Source: Nannocystis pusilla
GTDB lineage: Bacteria > Myxococcota_A > Polyangia > Nannocystales > Nannocystaceae
DNA length: 64,000 nucleotides
Assembly: GCF_020073745.1 (NCBI RefSeq)
Contig: NZ_JAIRAU010000028.1
Location: 186,001 to 250,000, forward strand
Direction: 5' to 3'
Both the position numbers and the translations under genes were made by a program. The first letter of the stretch is position 1; each line of letters opens with the position of its first letter. Below, in pieces: positions 1 through 7,381 of the stretch. The notes under the pieces were generated by a model. It saw nothing but the letters and a program-made list of their open reading frames with translations, was not told the origin of the DNA and did not search any database.

Positions 1-1938
1 GGCCTCGCGGCGGCCGTCGTCGCCGAGCCGCTGCAGCGCGGCCGACAGGCGCGGCCACAGCCGGCGGGCCTCGCCGCGGCGCCCGAGGTCCTCGCACTCG
101 ACCGCGAACTGCAGGGTCAGGGCGTCGGCCGCGACCTCGTCGTGGCGGCTCGCCTCGGCCGCCCACAGCGCGTCCGCCAGCCCGCGCGCGGCCGCCTCCG
201 CGCGCCCGAGCGCCCGCTCGATCGCCGCCCGCCCGTACAGCGCCTCGGCCCGCGCCGGCAAGAACGCCTCGCTGTCGGCCGCCAGCGCCCGCGCGATGTC
301 CCACGCCCGCGGCGCGTCGCCCAGCGCCAGCACGGCCCCCGCGTAGTCGAACTCGGCGCGCAGCCGCTGCACCGCCTGCCGCCGCTCCTCGTCCTCCGGC
401 AAGGCCACGGCCGCGGACAGCCGCCGCGGGTCGTCGCAGTCGCGCGCCGCCGGCAGGGCGTCGAGCGCCGTGCCGGCCCGGTCGAGCGCCGGACCCGCGG
501 CCTCGGCCAGCGCCCGCGCCAGCCCGGCGAACGCGCTGCGGCGCCGCTCGAGGCAGGCCCGCCGGCGCGCCGCGGCCTCGCCGGCCGGGCCGTCCTCGAC
601 CTGCGCGTTGCGACATGTCTCCTGGAACATGTCTCGAAGCTCTTGCGCGTGGGCGTCGAGCGCGGCCAGGGTCGGGCGGGCGAAGGCGTCGCCGCCGGGG
701 CGCTCGGCCAGCGCGCGCGCGAGCGCCGACCTGCGGGCGTCGTCCCAGCCGAGGTCGGGCGCCTCGCACATGCCCGCGGGGACAGGCGCCTCGGGGCGGG
801 CCTTGACGACGTCGTAGACGGCGAAGGCGGCCCCGGCGAAGGCGACCGCGAGCCCGCCGGCGAGCGCGACGCGGCGGCCGATCCGGCGCGGGCGCTGGCT
901 CTCGGTCAGGTGGGCGAGCAGCTCGTCCATCGACTTGAAGCGATCGGCGGGGCGCACGCTGAGGCCGCGCAGGACGATCCGGTGCAGCCAGGCCGGGACG
1001 TCGGTGTCCTTCGGGACGTCCTGGATCCGGCCGGCGAGCACGGCCTCGCGGACCACGGGCACGCGGTCGCCGACGAACGGCCGCTGGCCGTAGAAGCCCT
1101 CGTACAGCGCGACGCAGAAGCTGAACTGATCGGTGCGCGCGTCGGTGGCCTGGCCGAGGTACTGCTCCGGGGCCATGTACGCCGGCGTGCCGGTCATGCC
1201 GCCCGTGCGGGTGATCCGCATGTCGAGCAGGCTCTTCTCGGCCATGGCCTTGATCGCCTCGGTGTACGTGTCGGGCCGCGCCAGCGGGCCGAGGCCGTGG
1301 CCGGCGCGCGCGAGCCCGAAGTCGCCGACGCGCACGCGGCCCTCGGCGTCGATGAGCACGTTGTCGGGCTTGAAGTCGCGGTGGATGATGCCGGCCTTGT
1401 GCGCCGCCGCCAGCCCGCGCCCGGCCTGCAGGAACACCAGCAGCACCTCCTGCCAGGTGCGCCGCCGCGGCCCGTCCGGGCCCTCCGCCGAGCGCAACCA
1501 CTTGGTCAAGGTGAGGCCCTTGACGAACTCCATGGCGAAGAAGATCTGGTCGTCGACCGAGCCGACGTCGTAGATCGCGATCACGTTCGGGTGCGACAGC
1601 TGGGCCATCGCCTGCGCCTCGCGCATCAGGCGGTGACGCGCCTTGTCCCGCTTGGTCCGGCTGATCGCGGCCGTGCGCAGGACCTTGAGCGCGACCTTGC
1701 GGTCGAGGTCGCGGTCGTAGGCGACGTAGACCACGCCCATGCCGCCGGAGCCGACCCGCTTCAGCACGTTGAAGCGACCGATCTGGCTCGGCAGCGGCTC
1801 CATGTCGATCGCGCAGTCGTTGGCCGGTTCGCCGTCGACCGGCGGCGTGAGCGGCGTGCCGCCCTCGGGCGGCGGGCTCACTTGCGACAGCACCGGCGTC
1901 AGCGGTGTGTCCAGCGACAGATCGGCGGGAGAAGACAC
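1..1938 (-). CDS. Ser/Thr protein kinase with C-terminal membrane segment and helical repeat region (3' end outside window)
   Basis: Read from the minus strand, this is a eukaryotic-type protein kinase. About 45 residues of Pro/Thr-rich leader are followed by the glycine-rich loop VGSGGMGVVY, the VALK lysine, the catalytic loop HRDFKPDN and the DFG motif. After the catalytic domain comes one hydrophobic stretch near 815-880, rich in Ala/Gly/Val, which is likely a single membrane span. An Ala/Arg/Glu-rich helical, TPR-like region then runs off the left edge. This is a common myxobacterial architecture: cytoplasmic kinase, one membrane span, sensor or scaffold outside or downstream. GTG at 1938 is chosen because it leaves about 64 bp to the divergent gene; an in-frame ATG at 1980 is possible but would leave only 22 bp. 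A 14-bp repeat array lies inside the C-terminal region at 600-641. The substrate and signal cannot be told. Confidence 0.9.
   Translation of the reverse strand, partial: MSSPADLSLDTPLTPVLSQVSPPPEGGTPLTPPVDGEPANDCAIDMEPLPSQIGRFNVLKRVGSGGMGVVYVAYDRDLDRKVALKVLRTAAISRTKRDKARHRLMREAQAMAQLSHPNVIAIYDVGSVDDQIFFAMEFVKGLTLTKWLRSAEGPDGPRRRTWQEVLLVFLQAGRGLAAAHKAGIIHRDFKPDNVLIDAEGRVRVGDFGLARAGHGLGPLARPDTYTEAIKAMAEKSLLDMRITRTGGMTGTPAYMAPEQYLGQATDARTDQFSFCVALYEGFYGQRPFVGDRVPVVREAVLAGRIQDVPKDTDVPAWLHRIVLRGLSVRPADRFKSMDELLAHLTESQRPRRIGRRVALAGGLAVAFAGAAFAVYDVVKARPEAPVPAGMCEAPDLGWDDARRSALARALAERPGGDAFARPTLAALDAHAQELRDMFQETCRNAQVEDGPAGEAAARRRACLERRRSAFAGLARALAEAAGPALDRAGTALDALPAARDCDDPRRLSAAVALPEDEERRQAVQRLRAEFDYAGAVLALGDAPRAWDIARALAADSEAFLPARAEALYGRAAIERALGRAEAAARGLADALWAAEASRHDEVAADALTLQFAVECEDLGRRGEARRLWPRLSAALQRLGDDGRREA
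600..641. repeat. 14-bp phased repeat array, 3 units, inside the kinase gene
   Basis: Units begin at 600, 614 and 628 (cctg, catg, catg) with an exact 14-bp step. The second and third units carry the CATGTCT core, each followed by a variable centre and a purine end. The array lies in the coding sequence of the kinase C-terminal region. Confidence 0.75.
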
Positions 1939-2002
1939 GAGTCTGGGGGCATCGTACCACGGCCCTTGCCGTGGCCTCATCGGTCCGGATAGCCTCGCCG
2001 TG

Positions 2003-2569
2003 ATGCCCCGTCGCGCTCGCGTCTTCGCGCTCGCCGCTCACCTCGTCGCCGAGATCACGGCCTGCGCCGGCCGAGGCGACGGTCCGGTCCCGCCCAGCCG
2101 CGCGGAGGCCCCGCCGCCCTTCGCGGTGGCCCCCGAATTCGCGGTGCCGGACAGCCTCGGCAATACGCGAGGCCTGGCGGATCTCACCGGCCCGAACGGA
2201 CTCATTCTGGTCACATATCGCGGCCACTGGTGACCCTTTTGCCGGGTGCAGCTCGGGAAGCTGCAGGAAGTACTGCCTGAACTGACGAAGCTCGGGGTCG
2301 GCGTGGCCGCGGTGTCGGCCGACGACCTCGAGGGCGCGAAGATCATGGTCGAGCGCCAACACCTCACGTTCCCGATCCTCAGCGACACCGAGGGCGTGAT
2401 GCTGAAGGCGTGGTCGCGCTGGGACTTCGGCAACGGGGTCGGCCTGGCGGGCACGTTCATCATGGATGCACGGGGCAAGGTCGTGTTCTTCGAGGACGAC
2501 GGCGAGCGCTTCTACAAGCGGCCGCGGGTCGACCGCGTGCTCGACGTGGCACGGTCGCTCGCGCGCTGA
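2003..2569 (+). CDS. Peroxiredoxin-like selenoprotein (in-frame TGA at 2231-2233 read as selenocysteine)
   Basis: Two open stretches in the same frame, separated only by TGA at 2231-2233, together make one 188-residue AhpC/TSA (thioredoxin-fold) protein. Around the TGA the protein reads YRGHW-U-PFCRVQL, which places selenocysteine at residue 77. That is the position where relatives have the first Cys of a WCPFC active site, and Cys80 is the resolving partner (UxxC). Downstream are family-typical segments: a VSADDLEGAK region, FPILSD, and a GTFIMDARG strand. A stem-loop begins 13 nt after the TGA (see separate entry). The N-terminus has a hydrophobic run ending in ITACAG, which may be a weak lipobox. 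The expected role is thiol-dependent peroxide or disulfide reduction. The start ATG at 2003 overlaps a GTG at 2000. The gene is divergent from the kinase. An ordinary nonsense mutation is the alternative, but the conserved flanks and the hairpin argue against it. Confidence 0.85.
2231..2265 (+). promoter_or_regulatory. Candidate bacterial SECIS element (UGA plus hairpin)
   Basis: The TGA at 2231-2233 is followed, 13 nt later, by a perfect 7-bp stem (2247-2253 with 2259-2265) and a 5-nt loop, cggga, at 2254-2258. Bacterial SECIS elements lie inside the coding region just after the UGA and carry a G at or near the start of the apical loop for SelB binding. Here the G at 2255 lies 22 nt past the UGA, inside the usual range. 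Confidence 0.7.
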
Positions 2570-2614
2570 GCCGATGGGGCCGGTGCTCCGCGAATTGCCG
2601 ACTGCGCCTCGCGG

Positions 2615-2717
2615 GGGGTCCGGGGAAGGGCCGGCTGCGAGTTCAGCGTGCCGATGACCCCTCCTGCGTCGGGGTCATCTTGCCCTCGTATTCGCAGCCG
2701 GCCCTTCCCCGGACCCC
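2615..2717. repeat. Nested perfect inverted repeat downstream of the selenoprotein gene
   Basis: A 26-bp arm at 2615-2640 is the exact reverse complement of 2692-2717. Nested inside, 2653-2661 is the exact reverse complement of 2671-2679 around a 9-nt loop. The whole can fold into a long cruciform or double hairpin 45 bp after the stop codon. It could act as a terminator or be a small non-autonomous element; there is no clear T-tract. The rest of 2570-2961 holds one short repeat pair and no gene. Confidence 0.85.
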
Positions 2718-2770
2718 TGGCACGGCTGCAGCCGTGAGAGGCCGACACGCCGTCGTCGGCTTCGAAGTGA

Positions 2771-2798
2771 AATGTCCCCGGGGACAGGTCACGAGCGC
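2771..2798. repeat. 14-bp phased repeat array, 2 units
   Basis: Units begin at 2771 (aatgtcc) and 2785 (caggtca), 14 bp apart, in the gap between the selenoprotein gene and the histidine kinase. Confidence 0.6.
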
Positions 2799-2961
2799 CT
2801 GGTCGACGGCCAGGGCTGGCCGCCGACCAGGCGCCATCTCTCGTCATTCACGGCGTGTCTCTTGTCGGCGACGGGGCGGGGCGTTCGTCGCTCGCGGCGC
2901 GGGGCGATTCGGGGAATGTCGGGACCCGGGTGCTGACATTTCCCAGAATATACACAGTGAG

Positions 2962-4557
2962 TCACGCTGGGAGCAGCGGCAGGCGCACGGTGAACGTGGT
3001 GCCCTCGCCGATCTCGCTCATGACCTGGATCTCGCCGCCGAGCAGGTGGCACAGCTCGCGGCAGATCGCCAGCCCGAGGCCGGTGCCGCCGAACTTGCGG
3101 GCGATCGAGCCGTCGGCCTGCTGGAAGGCGCTGAACAGGCTGCCGATCTTGTGGGCGGGGATCCCGGGGCCGGTGTCGGACACGATCGCCACCAGGAATT
3201 CGACGTCGTCCTCGCGCTCGAACCCGACGCGCAGCTCGATCCACCCGCGCCGCGTGAACTTGACCGCGTTGCCGAGCAAGTTGAGCAGGATCTGCTTGAG
3301 CTTGGTGCGGTCGACGACGATCGTGCGCTGCGGGTCGGAGCAGAGCACCATGATGTGGTTGCCGTTCTTGACCGCGGCCGGCAGCAGCGTGCTCTGCAGG
3401 TCGTCGAGCAGGGGGCCGATCACGCAGCGCTCGCGCGTGATCTCCATCTTGGCCGCCTCGATCTTCGACAGGTCGAGGATGTTGTTGATGAGCTCGAGCA
3501 GGTGCGTGGCGGCGCCGTGGATCCGCCCGAGGTCGCGGTGCAGCTCGTCCTCGACCTCGCGCTCCTCGGCCAGCAGCTCGGTGTAGCCGATGATCGCGTT
3601 GAGCGGGGTGCGCAGCTCGTGGCTCATGTTGGCGAGGAAGACGCTCTTGGTGCGGCTCGCCTCGAGCGCGAGCGTCTCGGCCCGGCGCCGCTCCTGCACC
3701 TCGAGCGTCAGCTGCTCGGTGCGCTCGGCGACGCGCGCCTCGAGCTCGTCGCGGGCGCGCCGCAGGTCCGCCTCGACGCGGCGGCGCGCGGTGATGTCGG
3801 TGATCGCCACGAGCGAGCCGCGGTGCTCGCCGCGCGGACCGAATAGCGGCTTGGCCGAGACGATGGCCCAGAAGTCGGCGCCGTCCTCGCGGCGGAAGCG
3901 GAAGTCGAACTGGTCCTCGGAGCCCTCGCGCCGGCGCCTCAAGTTGGCGCGCGCGGCCGCGGCGCTGTCGTCGTCCATGTAGTCGAAGATCCGGCGCCCG
4001 ATCATCGCCTCGGGCGAGGTCGCCAGCATGGCCGCGAGCCGGGTGTTGACGAACTCGATCGCGCCGTCGGGGTCGTTGACGAGGATGCCGTCGTTGATGG
4101 TCTGCAGCAGCGTCTGGAAGTAGGACTCGTCGCGCTTGATCTCCGACGCCGGCGCGCCGCGCAGGGCCCGGACCAGGCACAGGAACCCGACCCTGCGCGC
4201 GTGCTCGTCGAGCCACGGCACGATGGTCTGCTCGACCCACCGGACCGGCGCCTGCTGCGGCCGCCAGCGGAATATCTCGGTGCTCGGCTCGACGCCGGCG
4301 ACGGCGTCGTCGTAGCGCTCGAGGTCGTCGGCGTGCACGAGCCCGCGCAGACCCTCGGGGTCGGCGAACAGCTCGGACGGCTCGCGCCCCGACAGCTCGC
4401 GCACGGCGCCGGCCAACTCCTCGATCTGCAGCCGCGGCGCCAGCCGCACGCGCGCCATCAGCAGCTCGGCGGCGTCGAACAGCGCCGTCATGTCCGGGGT
4501 CCCGCACACGACGCGCGCGCTGCTGGACTCCCCCGGTGCTCCCGACCTCGCGGCCAT
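2962..4557 (-). CDS. PAS-domain sensor histidine kinase
   Basis: This 531-residue protein is a cytoplasmic sensor kinase; no signal peptide or clear membrane span is visible. Residues about 1-135 form a PAS-like first sensor region. A clear PAS domain with its C-terminal PAC motif follows (about 145-258, ending ITDITARR). A coiled coil (about 260-305) leads to the HisKA box FLANMSHELRTPLN with phospho-acceptor His313, and then to the ATPase domain with N box GNAVKF, G1 DTGPGIP and G2 GGTGLGLAI. No receiver domain is fused and no response regulator is adjacent, so it is an orphan. ATG at 4557 is preferred over an in-frame upstream ATG at 4644 because the extra 29 residues are low-complexity Arg/Ala and AAGAG sits just before 4557. 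The signal is unknown. Confidence 0.92.
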   Translation of the reverse strand: MAARSGAPGESSSARVVCGTPDMTALFDAAELLMARVRLAPRLQIEELAGAVRELSGREPSELFADPEGLRGLVHADDLERYDDAVAGVEPSTEIFRWRPQQAPVRWVEQTIVPWLDEHARRVGFLCLVRALRGAPASEIKRDESYFQTLLQTINDGILVNDPDGAIEFVNTRLAAMLATSPEAMIGRRIFDYMDDDSAAAARANLRRRREGSEDQFDFRFRREDGADFWAIVSAKPLFGPRGEHRGSLVAITDITARRRVEADLRRARDELEARVAERTEQLTLEVQERRRAETLALEASRTKSVFLANMSHELRTPLNAIIGYTELLAEEREVEDELHRDLGRIHGAATHLLELINNILDLSKIEAAKMEITRERCVIGPLLDDLQSTLLPAAVKNGNHIMVLCSDPQRTIVVDRTKLKQILLNLLGNAVKFTRRGWIELRVGFEREDDVEFLVAIVSDTGPGIPAHKIGSLFSAFQQADGSIARKFGGTGLGLAICRELCHLLGGEIQVMSEIGEGTTFTVRLPLLPA

Positions 4558-4711
4558 CTCTTGTGATGATAACACCCGGAACGGCGGTCGGGACGCGCGC
4601 CTCGCCCTTCGCGCGCCTCCCGCCGCGCGCCGCATTGCCGCCACGCATACACGGCGCCGCGCGTCGCCCCGGCGACGCGGCGCTCCGCGCAGCGAGGTGC
4701 ACGCCCGACGC

Positions 4712-5689
4712 TCAGGGCAAGGCGAGGCCCCAGTCGGGCACCGTCAACGACAACAGCGACGGCTTCGGCGTGCCCGGCACGGCGCCGAGGTATCGGTTGA
4801 TCGCGAAGCTCGTGATGTACAGCTTATTCCAGGTCAGCAGCGCCTGACCGAACACCACGCTCGAGGGCGCGTCGAGCAGACCGCCCTGGGCCAGCACGTG
4901 CACGTCGCCGTCGTGGTCGACGCGCACCAGGCTGTCCCGGCCGTTGACGGCGACGTAGAGATCGCCGTCGGCGGCGAAGGCGATGCCGTCGGCGCCGGCG
5001 AGCTTGTCGTAGTCGTCGACCCAGACCTCCGGCTCGCCGGGCTCGCCGTGGCACTCGATCGGGATGCGCACGATCGTCCCGTAGTCGAGGTTGCCGACGT
5101 AGAGGTTGCGCTTCCACCGGTCGAAGGCGATGCCGTCGACGCCGAAGCTGTGGAACGGCAGGAACGGGGTCACCGGGTCGCCCTCGAGCGAAGGATCGGC
5201 GAGCCACACGTCGGCCTCGCCGTCGTCGTCGATCTTCCAGATCAGGCCGAGGAACGGGTCGGTGACGTAGAGGTTGCCGCGGTCGTCGAACGCGAGGTCG
5301 TTGGGGAAGCCCATCGGGTCGAGCGCGGCGTACTCGTAGGTCGCGCCGGTGATCGGGTGGATCCGCCACACGAACGCCGCCGAGGGCTCGGGCGCGAACG
5401 CCCCGCTGCCGGCGTAGAGCCAGCCGTCGATGCCGAACTTGAGGCCGAGCATGAAGGTCCCCTCCGGGACCGGCGGCGTCGCCAGCGTCGTGAACTGACC
5501 GTTCGGCCGCAGCTTCTTCACCACCGGGCCCATGGACATGTAGAGGTTGCCGGCCCAGTCGGTGGTGATCGACTCGGGGAGCTCGCCCTGCACCGGGTCG
5601 AAGGCCCGCACCAGCGCAGGTCCGGCGACCGCATCGCCCGCGCCGAGCAGCATCACCGCACTCATCACGACCGCACGTATCTTTGTCAT
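4712..5689 (-). CDS. Exported SMP-30/gluconolactonase-like beta-propeller protein
   Basis: This is a 325-residue exported protein with a typical signal peptide at the start (MTKIRAVVMSAVMLLGAGDA) followed by repeated propeller blades. The blades carry recurrent phrases such as DWAGNLYMS, DDRGNLYVTDP, DRWKRNLYVGN and AADGDLYVAV, which match SMP-30/gluconolactonase/LRE-like and NHL-type propellers. Such proteins are lactonases or simply binding scaffolds; the catalytic metal ligands cannot be assigned with confidence by eye. ATG at 5689 is preferred over 5713 because it places the signal peptide at the N-terminus and has a G-rich ribosome site upstream. It stands alone on the minus strand. Confidence 0.85.
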   Translation of the reverse strand: MTKIRAVVMSAVMLLGAGDAVAGPALVRAFDPVQGELPESITTDWAGNLYMSMGPVVKKLRPNGQFTTLATPPVPEGTFMLGLKFGIDGWLYAGSGAFAPEPSAAFVWRIHPITGATYEYAALDPMGFPNDLAFDDRGNLYVTDPFLGLIWKIDDDGEADVWLADPSLEGDPVTPFLPFHSFGVDGIAFDRWKRNLYVGNLDYGTIVRIPIECHGEPGEPEVWVDDYDKLAGADGIAFAADGDLYVAVNGRDSLVRVDHDGDVHVLAQGGLLDAPSSVVFGQALLTWNKLYITSFAINRYLGAVPGTPKPSLLSLTVPDWGLALP

Positions 5690-6398
5690 CTGCACATCCC
5701 CCCCGAGCGCCACGGTACGGCCCGCGCCGCCGCGCCGTCAAATATTGATAAGTGGACGTGCAGTCATTCTGCAGACCCTCCATGCAATGCCGTGTAGGCG
5801 GCGCTGTCATATCAACACATCAGCCAGGGCACGATGTGTGGATAGGACAAAGCGACCCGTGGGCGCCGTCGCAGCGATTGTCCCGCGGTTGCGGGCGGAC
5901 AATTACGCGCCGACGACCGCGCCCCGGCTCGCGGCCGCCGACGTCCGCGCATGCGCGCGGCGATCTCTCCATTGACGCCGGCGACGCTGACGTGGAACGG
6001 GAAGCCGGGCAACGCTACCGACTCACCGGCGAACTCGTGGTCGCCCATGCCCCCCCGCGCCGGTATCGTCGGTGTCGCCGGTCGCGGAGGGCACGTACGC
6101 GATTTCTTCGGGCATACGTCGCGGACGCCTCGTTAGCAACATGCCCTTTCAGACATGTATCGACAATCCCCTCGGGCGCCGTCCTCGATTTTTCAATGTC
6201 CCTCCGGACATGTCCTCTCGCACACCTGCGGCCCGCCGCCCGCGCGTCCGCCCGGTCGGCGCCCCGCGAGGTCGGGCCGGGCCCGGTGCGAACCCGAACG
6301 CCGGCCTGCCCGTCCGGCGCGGCGGGCCGGCGAAATCGGCGGCGAGCGGCTGCAGCCCCGTGGACGCGGGCGGCGACGCGCTCTAGACTGCCGCGGCT
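5690..6398. other. Non-coding stretch with two short 14-bp repeat arrays
   Basis: This is a gap of about 700 bp between divergent genes. The part near 5740-5850 is less GC-rich than its surroundings and probably holds the promoter of the propeller gene. Open frames here have no recognisable protein features. Two 14-bp repeat arrays are present at 6140-6167 and 6195-6222. Confidence 0.6.
6140..6222. repeat. Two 14-bp phased repeat arrays (6140-6167 and 6195-6222)
   Basis: Units begin at 6140 and 6154 (both catg), then at 6195 (aatg) and 6209 (catg), with exact 14-bp steps within each pair. The two pairs are one base out of phase with each other, so they are counted as separate arrays. Confidence 0.7.
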
Positions 6399-6959
6399 AT
6401 GGCACGAAGCAAGACCAGCAAGTGGGTGGGCCTCGGGCTCGCGGCGACTCTCGGGATCGGCGCGTACGAGTTCGGGCTGTTCGACTGCGCGAGCACCAGC
6501 GGGGTCGAGCACCTCGCCAATCAGGTGTGGATCGAGCGCCTCCCGCAGAACGACCGCGACCAGATCCATCACCTCGTCCTGCTCGAGCAGGGCCGCGACC
6601 GCTTCGGCGCGTTCGGCAAGAGCTCGCAGTGGCGCCACTTCCTCGAGATCTTCGCGTGGCACCGCGAGCAGAACCGCGTGACCCTGAACCTCCCGCAGGA
6701 CCGCGTCCGCGTCGACGTCGAGGCGCGCGTGTGGGAGTGCGAGGACGAGGCGCCGGCGCCGTTCGAGCTGTGCCTCGAGCTCAAGGGCCAGCGCGGCCAC
6801 ACGGCCCGCTACTACAGCCGCCACGAGTGGGTCATCGAGGGCGACGCCGCCCCGCACATCGAGGGCCTGCCGAACCTGGTCCCGAGCGCGGCGCCGACCC
6901 TCCCCGAAGGCCTCGAGTTCGCGCCCGACGCCGAGGCCGCGGCGCTGCTGGCCCGCTGA
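6399..6959 (+). CDS. Membrane-anchored hypothetical protein
   Basis: This is a 186-residue protein whose N-terminus (KTSKWVGLGLAATLGIGAYE) looks like an uncleaved signal anchor, followed by a soluble Asp/Glu/Arg-rich domain of about 150 residues. The sequence is non-repetitive and contains four Cys (two in WECEDE and LCLELK). I do not recognise the family. It lies 3 bp ahead of the MoaD-like gene and in the same direction as the AOR gene, so the three may be co-transcribed. A role in presenting or maturing the AOR enzyme is only a contextual guess. Confidence 0.75.
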   Translation: MARSKTSKWVGLGLAATLGIGAYEFGLFDCASTSGVEHLANQVWIERLPQNDRDQIHHLVLLEQGRDRFGAFGKSSQWRHFLEIFAWHREQNRVTLNLPQDRVRVDVEARVWECEDEAPAPFELCLELKGQRGHTARYYSRHEWVIEGDAAPHIEGLPNLVPSAAPTLPEGLEFAPDAEAAALLAR

Positions 6960-6962
6960 GGC

Positions 6963-7223
6963 GTGGTCACCGTCGAACTCTACGGCGTGCCGCGCCTGCG
7001 CGCGGGCGCCTCGAGCGTGGAGGTCCCCGCGGGCAAGCTCGCGTCGATCCTCCACGCGCTCGCCTCCGCCCTGCCGGGCCTCAGCCCCGACATCATCCGC
7101 GACGGCCGCCTCAGCGAACACGCGCTCGTCGCCATCGACGGCCGCGAAGTCGTCGCCGACCCGGAGCGCGTGATCGCCGACGGCGCCACCCTGGTGCTGA
7201 TCTCCGCCGCCGCTGGCGGCTGA
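6963..7223 (+). CDS. MoaD/ThiS-like sulfur-carrier protein
   Basis: This 86-residue protein has a beta-grasp (ubiquitin-like) pattern and ends in a C-terminal Gly-Gly (SAAAGG). The C-terminal Gly is adenylated and thiocarboxylated in MoaD and ThiS proteins to donate sulfur. The segment AIDGREVVADPERVIADGATLVLI matches the family's last two strands. It starts with GTG at 6963, 3 bp after the previous stop, and lies 160 bp before an AOR-family gene. MoaD-like genes next to AOR genes are common and are thought to supply dithiolene sulfur to the tungstopterin cofactor. No MoaE is nearby. Confidence 0.87.
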   Translation: MVTVELYGVPRLRAGASSVEVPAGKLASILHALASALPGLSPDIIRDGRLSEHALVAIDGREVVADPERVIADGATLVLISAAAGG

Positions 7224-7381
7224 CTCACGCCGTCCTGCGCGCCCTCGGTCCGCGCCGGCGACGCCGCTCGCGCCTCCGGTGCAGCAGCGCGTCACCGTGC
7301 TCGCGGCGGCCTCGCCGCCGTGATCGAGCCCCCGGGCGCTTCCGCGTTCGCGCGGGCAGGCGGGCGCGCTACAACCTGCGG

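Noticed and set aside
142..1992. A 616-residue plus-strand open frame at the left edge
   Set aside because: The minus strand of the same DNA encodes a Ser/Thr kinase with all catalytic motifs; the plus frame is its shadow.
2246..2569. A separate short thioredoxin-like gene starting after the TGA
   Set aside because: It would lack the N-terminal half of the fold and the first active-site residue. The upstream open frame is in the same phase and completes the protein, so it is called as one selenoprotein gene.
5812..6048. Small minus-strand frame in the 5.7-6.4 kb gap
   Set aside because: The composition is Arg/Pro-biased, there is no ribosome site, and no recognisable motif; treated as non-coding.
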